Source: CAZOKZ01 sp964580585
GTDB taxonomy: Bacteria > Sumerlaeota > Sumerlaeia > SLMS01 > JAHLLQ01
Direction of reading: 5' to 3'
Length of the DNA stretch: 44,493 bases
Assembly: GCA_964580585.1 (NCBI GenBank)
Contig: CAZOKZ010000040.1
Coordinates: forward strand, 1-44,493
Positions 26,130-34,490 of this stretch are shown piece by piece. The position numbers were made by a program, and so were the translations under genes. The notes beneath the pieces were generated by a model. The model saw only the letters and a list, made by a program, of their open reading frames with translations, was not told the DNA's origin and did no database searches. Position 1 is the first letter of the stretch. The number at the start of each line of letters is the position of its first letter.

Positions 26130-26837
26130 TCATCCTTTCGGGGTGAGCAGTGTTTGCAGCCAATTGGCCATGTCGTGGGTGCGCGAGTGCACGGCGCGCC
26201 CTTTGCGGTGAAGCTTTTCAAGTTTGTTCTTGGCCACTTCGTGCGCGGCTTCGTGCAGCGTCATGTCCGCGATGCGCGCGCGCGAGTCCTCGACGCCGGG
26301 CCAATTGCGCGAGGGCTCGATGAAATCCGACACGTAAATCACCATGCCGATGTCGCTGAGCCCGTGGCAGCCGGTCGAGTGATACGCCACGGCTTCGAGC
26401 ACTTCGCGGTCATCGACTTGAAAACGCTCGGCGGCCTCCTGGGCAGCCAACAGCCCATGCCAGACAGCCGGGTGCTCGCGGTCCTCGTCCGTGGCCTCGA
26501 TCACGGTGCAGTTGTCCAGCCGCAGCCGCTGCTCGTCGAACGGAAACGGCTTGGCCAGATCGTGCAGAAGCGCCGCCAGATGGCAACGGTCCTGGTCGAT
26601 GCCCCATTTGTTCGCCAGCACGATGCTCATGCCCTCGACGCCCATGACGTGCGGTTGACGCGCGGCGGGCGTGCGAGCGAGCAGCTCGTTGCGGATGGCG
26701 ATATGAGGTTTAATGGCCGCGGTGATCGTGATCTCGTGCCTTCGATTCCGGGAAGTGAGGCGGTCTTTCGCCCTCTGCCCGCCAGCTTGCGTTCCCGCCG
26801 GGCGGAAATCAAGAGGATTTGCTTGCGTCGATTTCAA
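26130..26837 (-). CDS. yqeK: HD-domain hydrolase of the YqeK type, unusual N-terminus
   Basis: Residues about 45-235 are a YqeK-like HD domain: HVMGVEGMSIVLANKWGID, then HLAALLHDLAKPF (HD metal site), HPAVWHGLLAAQEA, VAYHSTGCHGLS and IYVSDFIEPSRNWPGV. YqeK enzymes cleave diadenosine tetraphosphate to ADP symmetrically. The first 45 residues (from a TTG at 26837) are basic, low in structure and do not look like the family; no ATG, GTG or TTG lies closer to the domain in frame. The true start could be a rare codon, or the 5' end was altered when the divergent ORF6N gene, which starts 49 nt away, arrived. The rsfS gene follows after 9 nt. Confidence 0.85.
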   Translation of the reverse strand: MKSTQANPLDFRPAGTQAGGQRAKDRLTSRNRRHEITITAAIKPHIAIRNELLARTPAARQPHVMGVEGMSIVLANKWGIDQDRCHLAALLHDLAKPFPFDEQRLRLDNCTVIEATDEDREHPAVWHGLLAAQEAAERFQVDDREVLEAVAYHSTGCHGLSDIGMVIYVSDFIEPSRNWPGVEDSRARIADMTLHEAAHEVAKNKLEKLHRKGRAVHSRTHDMANWLQTLLTPKG

Positions 26838-26885
26838 GCATCAGGGCATAGCTTCGATAATATTTCGCCCAAAAGGGAGAAGGCT

Positions 26886-27491
26886 GTGGAAAGTCCCGAG
26901 AAATCGACGGATTTGGTTTCCATCGAAAATATTACGAGCGCGATCCATTCTCTGCGGGGGCAGCGAGTGATGCTGGACGAAGATCTGGCAAAGTTATATG
27001 GCGTTGAAACCAAAAGACTTAATGAACAAGTAAAACGCAACCTCGCTCGGTTCCCCGAAGATTTCATGTTTCAACTTTCGAACGAGGAATGGACCCGTTT
27101 GAAGTCGCAAATTGCGACTTCAAACACTTCTGAAAGTTTGAAATCACAATCGGTGATATCAAACGAACGCGGCGGTCGCCGAACACCGCCTTACGCCTTT
27201 ACCCAGGAAGGCGTTGCGATGCTATCTGGCGTGTTGAATAGCGACCGTGCCATTCAAGTGAATATTGAAATCATGCGCGTATTTGTTCGGGTTCGCAACG
27301 CCATGTCTCAACACGATGAATTGGCTAGCCGCTTGATGGAATTGGACGAGCGATTGAACTCTCGTCTTAGAAAGCATGATACACAAATCGTCGCGCTCTT
27401 CGAGGCCCTTCGCCGCTTGATGACACGACCAAAAGAAGTGGTACCCAGGCGACCCATTGGGTTTCAAACCGAAGAGTGCGATGACAAATGA
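26886..27491 (+). CDS. ORF6N-domain DNA-binding protein
   Basis: A 201-residue protein. Residues about 10-95 match the ORF6N domain, found in phage and mobile-element proteins (SIENITSAIHSLRGQRVMLD, DLAKLYGVETKRLNEQVKRN, FPEDFMFQL). The middle holds the associated GGRRTPPYAFTQEGVAMLSGVLNSDRAIQVNIEIMRVF block, and the C-terminal third is a coiled coil (ELASRLMELDERLNSRLRKHD). The frame is open for 1 kb upstream, but that part is the shadow of rsfS/yqeK. GGGAG 7 nt before the GTG at 26886 decides the start. It is a single gene, divergent from yqeK. Such genes spread by horizontal transfer; the regulatory target is unknown. Confidence 0.9.
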   Translation: MESPEKSTDLVSIENITSAIHSLRGQRVMLDEDLAKLYGVETKRLNEQVKRNLARFPEDFMFQLSNEEWTRLKSQIATSNTSESLKSQSVISNERGGRRTPPYAFTQEGVAMLSGVLNSDRAIQVNIEIMRVFVRVRNAMSQHDELASRLMELDERLNSRLRKHDTQIVALFEALRRLMTRPKEVVPRRPIGFQTEECDDK

Positions 27492-27512
27492 GTTTTTTCC
27501 TCACCACCAACG

Positions 27513-28535
27513 TCATCGTGGATACTCATCAAACGGAAAAATCTGCATCGGATCGTCGAACAGCGGGTAGATCGACCATGGCTCGTATCCACATAATCCC
27601 CTAGCGACATCGATGTTATCCCAAGGATACATTTCCTTTTCATCCATTGCATCCAATACAAGACGTGCTTTTTCCGTTATGTTCAGCCGCGCAAACTCAA
27701 TTACCATCACCATGCGGACGCCTGTGTCTCGATAGGCATAATGCTCTTCGGACTGAAATCGTTCAAACGCCTCGTGCACCGAATGGATAGCATGAATGGC
27801 GGCGATTTCATAACATTGACCGTGTGATTTAGAAATAGCGACGGCCTCGTCGTACTTGCCTTGATTCGCTAATTCCAAATACTTATCTCCGGTTGAGATT
27901 CCCTTCAAGTACTCCACTGCCCCTTCATAAGTTCGATGTAGGGACCTGACAAATTCAATTGAAGAGAGGGTCGTATATCGTTCGAGTGCTTCGTCATCAA
28001 TTGGAGGCGGACACCCAATAGGAAACGGGTTATGTTGCCGGACCAGATCAGCGAGTGTGGCTTGCCGCAAAAGGTCGCGCACAGATTGAACAATGTCCGG
28101 ATAGTCTAAGAGTACCGCCGTATCTCCTAAACTTCTTAAGGACCAAAGCCACACTTTCCCATCAGCGGCCTCGGATTGAAGTCGCGTCAAATTCCGCATC
28201 AACAACTCGTGCGCGAGCGAACGGGAGAAGGCGTTGATGCTACTCATCGGCACGAGGGGAAGGTCGGGAATCGAGTCGGAAGGCGAGCTTGTATTTTCAT
28301 TGGTGGTATTTGGATTTTGAGGAACTAATTCGGGGATTAACATATACAGAAAAAGCCAAACCATCACGGGCACGAAGGTGATCATCAGAATTTGTGCCCA
28401 ATGGGCTAATAGCCCGTTGTCATGATAATACCAACAGGCGGTTGATCCGAAAATTACCGGAATCAAAAAAATCCCAACCGTAAATATCTTTTGGGTGAGG
28501 GTGAATTCACGAAATGAGTAATAGGAAGGCTTCAC
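27513..28535 (-). CDS. Two-helix membrane protein with soluble C-terminal domain, unknown function
   Basis: A 340-residue protein of unknown family. Two membrane helices lie near residues 15-36 (KIFTVGIFLIPVIFGSTACW) and 46-68 (AQILMITFVPVMVWLFLYML), followed by a Pro/Asn/Ser-rich linker and a helical soluble domain of 240 residues with TPR-like pieces (YLELANQGKYDEAVAISKSHG, ARLNITEKARLVLDAMD). The start is a GTG at 28535 without a strong ribosome-binding site. Its G+C is lower than that of the core genes nearby, as with the membrane gene at 25092, so it belongs to the same accessory stretch. It converges on the ORF6N gene, 21 nt between stops. Confidence 0.75.
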   Translation of the reverse strand: MKPSYYSFREFTLTQKIFTVGIFLIPVIFGSTACWYYHDNGLLAHWAQILMITFVPVMVWLFLYMLIPELVPQNPNTTNENTSSPSDSIPDLPLVPMSSINAFSRSLAHELLMRNLTRLQSEAADGKVWLWSLRSLGDTAVLLDYPDIVQSVRDLLRQATLADLVRQHNPFPIGCPPPIDDEALERYTTLSSIEFVRSLHRTYEGAVEYLKGISTGDKYLELANQGKYDEAVAISKSHGQCYEIAAIHAIHSVHEAFERFQSEEHYAYRDTGVRMVMVIEFARLNITEKARLVLDAMDEKEMYPWDNIDVARGLCGYEPWSIYPLFDDPMQIFPFDEYPR

Positions 28536-28699
28536 GTTTTCTATTTCTCATTTCCTTAAATTTCGATCTTGATTGAGCGACTGTGAACATCCTCATATTT
28601 GCTGTCAATCCGATCCAGTGAACACCGCTTGACTACTCAAACCTTAAGGATAACAAGCATTCATTCTCTTTTCGCTGACCTCGGATGGTCGTCCCATGA

Positions 28700-28969
28700 A
28701 TGAATTCAGAAATTGCCGCGTTGCGCGAACGCATTGCCGCCGCGTTTGTTGAAATCCCTCGTCCCACCGGCGCCGATTGGGTGCGCCAGGACGCCGAGGC
28801 CGAGTGCATCGTCGATTTTCTGATCGTGATGTACGATCGCGAGTTGGACGCGGCGCGGCGCTATCCCGAATGGGGAACGCTGCGCAACTGGCGCGAGGAA
28901 CGCACCGACGAAATCCGCGAGGCGCTCGAATCGTACTGGATTCCGAGTTTGGAGGACCGAACGGGCTGA
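28700..28969 (+). CDS. Small hypothetical protein
   Basis: An 89-residue acidic, helical protein without membrane segment or signal peptide. Codon use (GC-ending) fits the core genes and the start ATG at 28700 is plausible, though no strong Shine-Dalgarno is seen. Two Trp-rich stretches (ADWVRQD and TLRNWREERTDEIREALESYW) stand out. I do not recognise it. It is flanked on its 3' side by an 800-nt non-coding stretch, so it is not clearly part of an operon. It could be a false prediction, but composition argues for a gene. Confidence 0.55.
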   Translation: MNSEIAALRERIAAAFVEIPRPTGADWVRQDAEAECIVDFLIVMYDRELDAARRYPEWGTLRNWREERTDEIREALESYWIPSLEDRTG

Positions 28970-29031
28970 GAGTCCGTCCGGAAAGTTATAGCGGTACTCG
29001 AAAGTCCTCTCCCGATCCGTTCTTATTCGAT

Positions 29032-29195
29032 CCACCCCGGCGGGGGTGGCAGAGGTTTTCACAATAGGCTTGAAAAATAAAGCGATTCGCATTCTTGCTG
29101 GCACCCCTGCCGGGGTGCGTTCCCTTGCCGAACCTATCCCCGGGTATCGCCTTCGGCTCAACCCGGGGCACCATGCTTGGAAGCCTCCGGCTTCC
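29032..29195. repeat. Second hairpin island
   Basis: Four perfect hairpins: CCACCCC/GGGGTGG (29032-29049), GCACCCC/GGGGTGC (29101-29118), CCCCGGGT/ACCCGGGG (29138-29168, with an inner GCCTTCGGC hairpin) and GGAAGCC/GGCTTCC (29179-29195). The AAGCC/GGCTT stem with a short loop is shared with the island at 24804-25056, suggesting one repeat superfamily. Confidence 0.7.
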
Positions 29196-29551
29196 CAAAG
29201 AACTTTCCGAAATCGGGTCGCCTCGGAAATAATTTTCGAGCATTGCTGTATGATACTCAATTTTCCAAGTTTTGCACGGCTTTTGAATGATTTTGCCGAA
29301 AGGACGTCGATAATGGACAAAATGGGCGAACTTTTGTGCGGATTATGGAGAACACTGAACCGCATGCCTCGAAGCCGGGAGAATAAAAATTCACGAATGC
29401 TTGATTTCACACAGGTTGAGATTTCTCCTTTTCTTGAGAAAGACGCCTTAAGGTTCGGTTAAGATACGGGTATAGTACGTGTAACAGCCGTTGGAAGGCT
29501 AATGGAAACAGGCTTTCAAACTTTTTCGACAAAAGCCCGAATCCCGGTTTT

Positions 29552-29620
29552 TCCATCCTTCATCCCTCATCCATTATCCTTTAAACTTTGCCTTTTACCC
29601 TGCGCCTTTTGCCTTTTTTT
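29552..29620. repeat. Pyrimidine-strand heptamer repeats (TTCATCC and TTTGCCT types)
   Basis: TCCATCCTTCATCCCTCATCC at the left is followed by ACTTTGCCTTTTACCC and GCGCCTTTTGCCTTTT. Both types recur elsewhere: TTCATCC at 38829, 38930, 41191 and 41339, and the AAAGGCA complement at 24648. Confidence 0.65.
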
Positions 29621-29764
29621 GCTCCACTTTGGCTTGCGGCTTGGGGGGCGGGAGGCAATGGATAGTGCTCCTTTGCCCGGTGGCGTGCGATCGTGCCCCC
29701 GCAGGGATCGTTTCCCGGGACAATTCATTCCGGCCTTTTCAAGGCGTTTGCTGGAGATCGATTC

Positions 29765-30742
29765 ATGACGGATAAAGCACCCTGGATTACATATCGCCCA
29801 GAAATCCGCGTTCTGGATTGCACGATCCGAGACGGCGGGCTGATCAATGACCACCAGTTCGAGGATTCCTTCGTGCGCGCGGTGTACGATACCTGTATCG
29901 CATCGGGTATCGATTACATGGAAATTGGCTATAAGGCCGACAGGAAGGTTTTTGCACCCAACAAGTTCGGCGATTGGAAATTTTGCACCGAGGACGACAT
30001 TCGCCGCGTGATCGGCGATGACCGCGGACAGGTAAAAATCTCGGTAATGGCCGACGCGGGCGGCAAATGCGACTGGCGCAACGATATCCTGCCCAAAGAA
30101 CACAGCATTATCGATGTGGTGCGCGTGGCCTGCTACGCCCACCAGATCGAAGAAGCCGCCGACATGATCGAAGACGCCCACCAGAAGGGCTACGAGACGA
30201 CGTGTAACATCATGGCGATCTCCAGCGTTCAGGACGCGGAAATCGATCAAGCACTCGAAGTCGTCGCGGGTACGCCCGCCGACGTCGTCGTGGTGGTGGA
30301 TAGTTTTGGCGCGCTTTACCAGGAGCAGATCAAGCTGCTGGTTCAAAAGTACAAAAAAGCCGTCGAAGGCACCAAGATGGAGATCGGCATCCACACGCAC
30401 AACAACCAGCAACTGGCGTTCGCGAACACGATCGAAGCCATTATCAACGGCGCAAATCGTTTGGATGCAACGATGGCGGGCCTGGGACGCGGAGCGGGTA
30501 ACTGCCCGATGGAACTGCTTCTCGGCTTCCTGCGTAACCCGAAATACCACATCCGTCCGGTCTGGGATTTGCTCCAGAATCACTTTGGCAAGATTCGGGA
30601 AACCGTCGAATGGGGCCCGCATCCGCCGTACATTGTTGTCGGTCAAATGAACCAGCACCCGCGTTCGGCGATGGCCTGGATGGCAGGCGACCAGAAGGAC
30701 AAATGCCTGGAGTTTTACGATAAGATGGTCTCGGACGTTTGA
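29765..30742 (+). CDS. Aldolase / acyltransferase of the HMGL-like (DRE-TIM) family
   Basis: A 325-residue protein. The DRE-TIM metallolyase signature is present: VLDCTIRDGGLINDHQF near residue 20, the metal-binding HTHNNQQLAF near residue 215, and the glycine loop AGLGRGAGNCPMELL. This family cleaves or forms C-C bonds next to a carboxylate or keto group (4-hydroxy-2-oxovalerate aldolase, HMG-CoA lyase, isopropylmalate synthase). The sequence most resembles the 4-hydroxy-2-oxovalerate-aldolase-like group often attached to sugar or polysaccharide clusters; the substrate is not defined here. The ATG at 29765 has GGAG 8 nt upstream. It stands alone, followed by a GC-rich hairpin. Confidence 0.88.
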   Translation: MTDKAPWITYRPEIRVLDCTIRDGGLINDHQFEDSFVRAVYDTCIASGIDYMEIGYKADRKVFAPNKFGDWKFCTEDDIRRVIGDDRGQVKISVMADAGGKCDWRNDILPKEHSIIDVVRVACYAHQIEEAADMIEDAHQKGYETTCNIMAISSVQDAEIDQALEVVAGTPADVVVVVDSFGALYQEQIKLLVQKYKKAVEGTKMEIGIHTHNNQQLAFANTIEAIINGANRLDATMAGLGRGAGNCPMELLLGFLRNPKYHIRPVWDLLQNHFGKIRETVEWGPHPPYIVVGQMNQHPRSAMAWMAGDQKDKCLEFYDKMVSDV

Positions 30743-30768
30743 TTCGCTCAGCTTTTTGTTGTGCTTGA

Positions 30769-30816
30769 CCCTGCCCGGGTGGTGTTTCGTTCCGATGACG
30801 ATGCCACCCGGCAGGG
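30769..30816. terminator. GC-rich hairpin after the aldolase gene
   Basis: CCCTGCCCGGGTGG (30769-30782) pairs with CCACCCGGCAGGG (30804-30816) apart from one bulged base. No T-run follows, so it may end the transcript with Rho, or act as an RNA-processing or cruciform site between this gene and the ABC operon. Confidence 0.5.
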
Positions 30817-30853
30817 AAATACAATTTATCCAAAAGCATGATGAGGTTGAATA

Positions 30854-31789
30854 ATGTCGGAACCCGTTCCTGTGATCGAAGTTGAAAACCTGGTGGTCGA
30901 GTACGGCAAGGGGGCAAAGAAAACCCTCGCCGTTAAGGGAATCAGCTTCAAAGTCATGCCGGGAGAGTGTGTCGGTTTCATTGGCGCAAACGGGGCAGGA
31001 AAATCGACCACGATGAAAGCGTTGATGGGGTTTCTGTTCCCCGCCAGCGGTCGGGCGTCGATGTTCGGCGAAAGCGCACAGAACGCTGCCAGCCGCCAGC
31101 GCATCGGCTATTTGCCCGAGGTGGCGCTCTACTATCCGTTCATGAAAGCGCGCGAACTGCTCGAACTTTACGGCGGACTGCACGGCATGTCCAAGCAGCA
31201 ACTTCGCGAATGCATCCCCCCGTTGCTCGAAAAGGTCGGGCTTGGCGGGAAAGCGGAGATTCTTCTCAAAAATTTCTCGAAGGGTATGCAACAACGCCTC
31301 GGCATCGCGCAGGCAATTATCGCCGAACCGGAAGCATTGATCTTCGACGAATTGTCCTCGGGACTCGATCCCGTCGGGCGGTTCGACCTGCGCGAAGTGA
31401 TTTTGGAACTCAAACAAGCCGGACGGACGATTTTTTTCAGTTCGCACGAACTCAGCGAAGTGGAAACGCTGTGCGACCGCGTGATTATGATTCACAAGGG
31501 CGAGATCGTGACGGAATCGACGGTGGCGGAATTGATGAAGCCACTGAACGTGTTTGAAATCACGTTCACCATGCCCGAAGGCGCATCTATTCCGGACAGT
31601 ATCAAAGCCCACCATCCAACGCACGATGGAAACCTGCAGAAGGTCGTCATTAACGATACGGCTGAGTACTCAAAAGCCATCGCAGCGTTAGCGGCAGCAA
31701 ACGCGACGATCCAGAACACCGAATCGAAAACCCGTTCGCTCGAGGAATATTTCATCGACCTTGTCCAGAAAAAGGAAAGGGGCGAATAA
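30854..31789 (+). CDS. ABC transporter ATP-binding protein
   Basis: A 311-residue ATPase of the CcmA/NatA type used by ABC-2 exporters. Motifs: Walker A GANGAGKST (about 40-48), Q-loop region RIGYLPEVALYY, signature NFSKGMQQRLG, Walker B ALIFDELSSGLDP and the switch His in FFSSHELSE. The C-terminal 80 residues form the accessory domain common to this group. GAGG lies 7 nt before the ATG. It heads an operon with two permeases (gaps of +4 and -4 nt) and a membrane-anchored helical-repeat protein. The cargo is unknown. Confidence 0.96.
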   Translation: MSEPVPVIEVENLVVEYGKGAKKTLAVKGISFKVMPGECVGFIGANGAGKSTTMKALMGFLFPASGRASMFGESAQNAASRQRIGYLPEVALYYPFMKARELLELYGGLHGMSKQQLRECIPPLLEKVGLGGKAEILLKNFSKGMQQRLGIAQAIIAEPEALIFDELSSGLDPVGRFDLREVILELKQAGRTIFFSSHELSEVETLCDRVIMIHKGEIVTESTVAELMKPLNVFEITFTMPEGASIPDSIKAHHPTHDGNLQKVVINDTAEYSKAIAALAAANATIQNTESKTRSLEEYFIDLVQKKERGE

Positions 31790-31793
31790 ACCG

Positions 31794-32570
31794 ATGCGTT
31801 CGATTTGGTTGATCGCCAAAAGCGTCCTGATCGAAGCGATCCGACGACGTGAAATTTACGCCATTGTGCTGATCTCGGTTATTTTGATCGGCGCCGTGAT
31901 GACGGTGGACTTTTTTCATCTTGAAGGAATCGAAAAATTCTATCGTGAAGTCGCCCTCAAGGTAATGAGTCTCGCAACGGCACTGACAGTGATCGTTCTT
32001 TCCGCCCGACAATTACCCCGCGAATTTGAAACACGCACCATTTATCCGCTGATGGCCAAACCGATCAGTCGTTCAACATTCCTGCTCGGAAAATTGTTGG
32101 GCGTGCTCTTGGCTGCATCTTTTTGCTTCGCCATGTTTATGCTCGTCTATCTATGTGGTACACTGTACCTGAAGGGGACGATTCCCTGGGTTCTATTCGG
32201 CCAGTATATTTATCTGCAATTGCTGATGATGCTGATTATCTCGACGTTGAGTTTCTTCCTGTCGATGATCATGAACCTGGATGCGGCAATCACGATCAGT
32301 TCGCTGCTTTATATTTCAGCAACAACACTTTCTTCATTGATCACCTATATTTATCAGGACCTCGAGCCGATAGGGCAGAAGGTCATGCTGGCCTTGGTCT
32401 ATCTGATTCCACAACTCACGTTGTTCGACTTGTCGGAAAAAGCCGTCCACGCCAGTACGTGGCATCCGGTTGAGGGCGCCATCATTTTTCAACTCACAAT
32501 TTATGCTCTGATTTATTCGGGAATTTATTTTATTCTCGCGTTAATGTCATTTCGGAGGCGTGCCTTATGA
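31794..32570 (+). CDS. ABC-2 type permease, first subunit
   Basis: A 258-residue membrane protein with six hydrophobic segments, near 22-42, 58-78, 100-122, 138-160, 168-190 and 232-254. The conserved LPREFETRTIYPLMAKPISRSTFLLGK segment after helix 2 is typical of ABC-2 permeases of this kind. The frame opens 11 codons earlier inside the ATPase gene, but the ATG at 31794, 4 nt after the ATPase stop with GAAAGGGG upstream, is the likely start. It pairs with the next permease to form the membrane channel. Confidence 0.92.
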   Translation: MRSIWLIAKSVLIEAIRRREIYAIVLISVILIGAVMTVDFFHLEGIEKFYREVALKVMSLATALTVIVLSARQLPREFETRTIYPLMAKPISRSTFLLGKLLGVLLAASFCFAMFMLVYLCGTLYLKGTIPWVLFGQYIYLQLLMMLIISTLSFFLSMIMNLDAAITISSLLYISATTLSSLITYIYQDLEPIGQKVMLALVYLIPQLTLFDLSEKAVHASTWHPVEGAIIFQLTIYALIYSGIYFILALMSFRRRAL

Positions 32571-33364
32571 GTATGTCCATCACCCCTCCCTCGATGTTTC
32601 GCTCTGTTTCGTTGGTCAGCCGTGGTGTGATGCTCGAAACCGTGCGACGCAAAGAATTCTATGTTCTGCTGATCATGACGCTCGTGTTCGCCTTGGGCGT
32701 CTTGGTCATGACGTTTGTTGGAGTCGAGAATGGATCGACGGGAACGTTTATTCTCAACCTGGGATTAACGCTCGCCTACTTCGCCGCTCATTTGTTGGCG
32801 CTGCTATCGATTGCGCGCCAGGTACCCAACGATATCAATAATCGCACGCTGTATCCATTGCTGGCCAAGCCGCTTGGCCGGGGACAATATTTGATTGGCA
32901 AATGGGCTGCCTGTACATTGGCAGGCATCATAACATTGGCGCTTCTTACGACGCTGGTCTGGTTCACCACGCCGAAGATGGAATCTTACAGTGTTGGCGT
33001 CCTGCTCCAGGGGATCGTCCTTCATTGTATTTCAATGGGGTTGATAACGGCAATCGGGCTGTTCTTTTCGCTCCTGGTTCCCCAGGGAGTAAATATCATC
33101 CTGGGAATGCTGCTGTTCACCTTCGGAGAAAAAATCATCGGCTTCATCATCGCGCACGCTTCTAATACATCGTTCAAATCGGTTGCTGTTTGGTTAACGA
33201 GTTATATTCCCGATTTTTCAAAACTCAACTTGATCGTTCGATACACCGACGGCATCGCTCCGTTGGCATTCGGCGAATTTTTCGGTTTGATCGTGTATGG
33301 GCTGTTGCTGACTGGCATTGTGTTGATGGGCAGTTGCCTGATTTTTAACCGGCAGCCTTTGTGA
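32567..33364 (+). CDS. ABC-2 type permease, second subunit
   Basis: A 265-residue six-helix membrane protein, a distant paralogue of the preceding permease. It shares the segment ARQVPNDINNRTLYPLLAKPLGRGQYLIGK after helix 2. The ATG overlaps the previous stop by 4 nt (ATGA) and has GGAGG 11 nt upstream; an in-frame ATG two codons later could also serve. Together with the ATPase the two permeases most likely form a heterodimeric exporter. Confidence 0.92.
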   Translation: MSMSITPPSMFRSVSLVSRGVMLETVRRKEFYVLLIMTLVFALGVLVMTFVGVENGSTGTFILNLGLTLAYFAAHLLALLSIARQVPNDINNRTLYPLLAKPLGRGQYLIGKWAACTLAGIITLALLTTLVWFTTPKMESYSVGVLLQGIVLHCISMGLITAIGLFFSLLVPQGVNIILGMLLFTFGEKIIGFIIAHASNTSFKSVAVWLTSYIPDFSKLNLIVRYTDGIAPLAFGEFFGLIVYGLLLTGIVLMGSCLIFNRQPL

Positions 33365-33378
33365 AAGGAGACCCGCCC

Positions 33379-34347
33379 ATGGCGAAAAGCACAACGACTT
33401 CGACTCAAACGATCGGCGCATTCGTAATCGGCGCGTTGTTTCTGGCCAGTCCATTGGTTTCGCGCCATTTGAATCCGAACGATTATCAGGGTGGGCGCGC
33501 ACGCAACGAAATCGCCCGTACCGAACGCAACACAAGCGCATTGGCAACGATTCTCGGCGAATTGCGTACAAGCGCCAGCGATATGATGTTTGTGAAAACA
33601 GAGCGTTACCTGCATAACGGCGTGGCCTACATGCCTCACATGGAAGAAGACGAGGTGGTTCAAACCGGCGAAGAGGGACATAAATCGCATGCAGGGGGAA
33701 CTCCCACCGTCATCCCCTCTCCCCAGGACGATTTCCGTGGAATCGTTGGGGAACTCGAACGCAAAGTGAAACCTTGGCTGGATCCGACGGTGCCCCATGA
33801 ACTCGCCTCGGGAACGGAACTTTTACCCTGGTATCGCCTGATGACAGTCAGCGACCCGCACTACGTGCGTGGATATCAAATCGGCGGTTGGTGGTTAAAG
33901 GCCAATGATCCCAACGAAGGCGTCAAGTTTTTGGAAGAAGGTATCCAGAACAATCCAGAGGCCTTTCAGTTGCCTTACATCAAGGGACTGAACCTGATGG
34001 TGCTTGGCAAGATGATCGATGCGAATGTCGAAACGGAAGATCCGGAAGCACGCCGTTTTTATCGACGAGCTGCCGTTGCGTTCAGAGAAGGAGCGGATTT
34101 GATCGAACGCAATCGTCCCGACGATTACGACCGCGATAAACTGCACGACGACTGGACGGAGTACCAGGAAGAAGACGCTCGGTCGGTTGCGCGCATGGCG
34201 ATCCTGATGGAAGACCGCTTGGGAAATAAAAAACACGCCTTACGTTTGGCAAAAAAATATAACGACGTTTTGCAAGGCGATGGGATTCTCGAACGCAACA
34301 TCGCCCGTATGGAATCCGAGTTGGCGGAATCGGAGTCGGCAGAGTAA
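33379..34347 (+). CDS. Membrane-anchored helical-repeat (TPR-like) protein of the ABC operon
   Basis: A 322-residue protein. One N-terminal membrane helix or signal anchor (residues about 10-27, QTIGAFVIGALFLASPLVS) is followed by a soluble, probably periplasmic part with TPR-like helix pairs (GYQIGGWWLKANDPNEGVKFLEEGI, FYRRAAVAFREGADLIE, MAILMEDRLGNKKHALRLAKKY). A His-rich loop (HKSHAGG) lies near residue 100. The frame opens at a GTG at 33361, but AAAGGAG 8 nt before the ATG at 33379 decides. It follows the second permease with 14 nt between, so it is the fourth gene of the operon and probably works with the exporter. Confidence 0.85.
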   Translation: MAKSTTTSTQTIGAFVIGALFLASPLVSRHLNPNDYQGGRARNEIARTERNTSALATILGELRTSASDMMFVKTERYLHNGVAYMPHMEEDEVVQTGEEGHKSHAGGTPTVIPSPQDDFRGIVGELERKVKPWLDPTVPHELASGTELLPWYRLMTVSDPHYVRGYQIGGWWLKANDPNEGVKFLEEGIQNNPEAFQLPYIKGLNLMVLGKMIDANVETEDPEARRFYRRAAVAFREGADLIERNRPDDYDRDKLHDDWTEYQEEDARSVARMAILMEDRLGNKKHALRLAKKYNDVLQGDGILERNIARMESELAESESAE

Positions 34348-34360
34348 ACATTCGACTCCG

Positions 34361-34389
34361 GGATGTTCTTCAAGTTCACAAGAACATCC
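34361..34389 (+). terminator. Hairpin ending the ABC operon
   Basis: GGATGTTCTT (34361-34370) pairs perfectly with AAGAACATCC (34380-34389) around a 9-nt loop. A T6 run follows only 15 nt later, so it is a weak or atypical terminator. Confidence 0.5.
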
Positions 34390-34490
34390 TGCATTCAACT
34401 CTGTTTTTTGCAATTCCCCTTGATCCCAGCGCCCTCCGCCCGCACTTCCTGCGGGAACGTTTTGCATTAATCGATTCAAGGTGAACGCAA

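Larger units (their letters stand above)
28970..29764. other. Long non-coding stretch with repeats
   Basis: About 800 nt without a convincing gene. It holds a hairpin island (29032-29195), an AT-richer middle part with no recognisable feature (29200-29500), and a block of pyrimidine-rich short repeats (29552-29620). The promoter for the aldolase gene should lie near its right end. Confidence 0.5.

Noticed and set aside
29567..31624. Minus-strand open frame of 685 codons across the aldolase and ABC ATPase genes
   Set aside because: It is antisense to two clear genes, is rich in His, Phe and Arg as expected from a shadow frame, and has no recognisable domain or ribosome-binding site.
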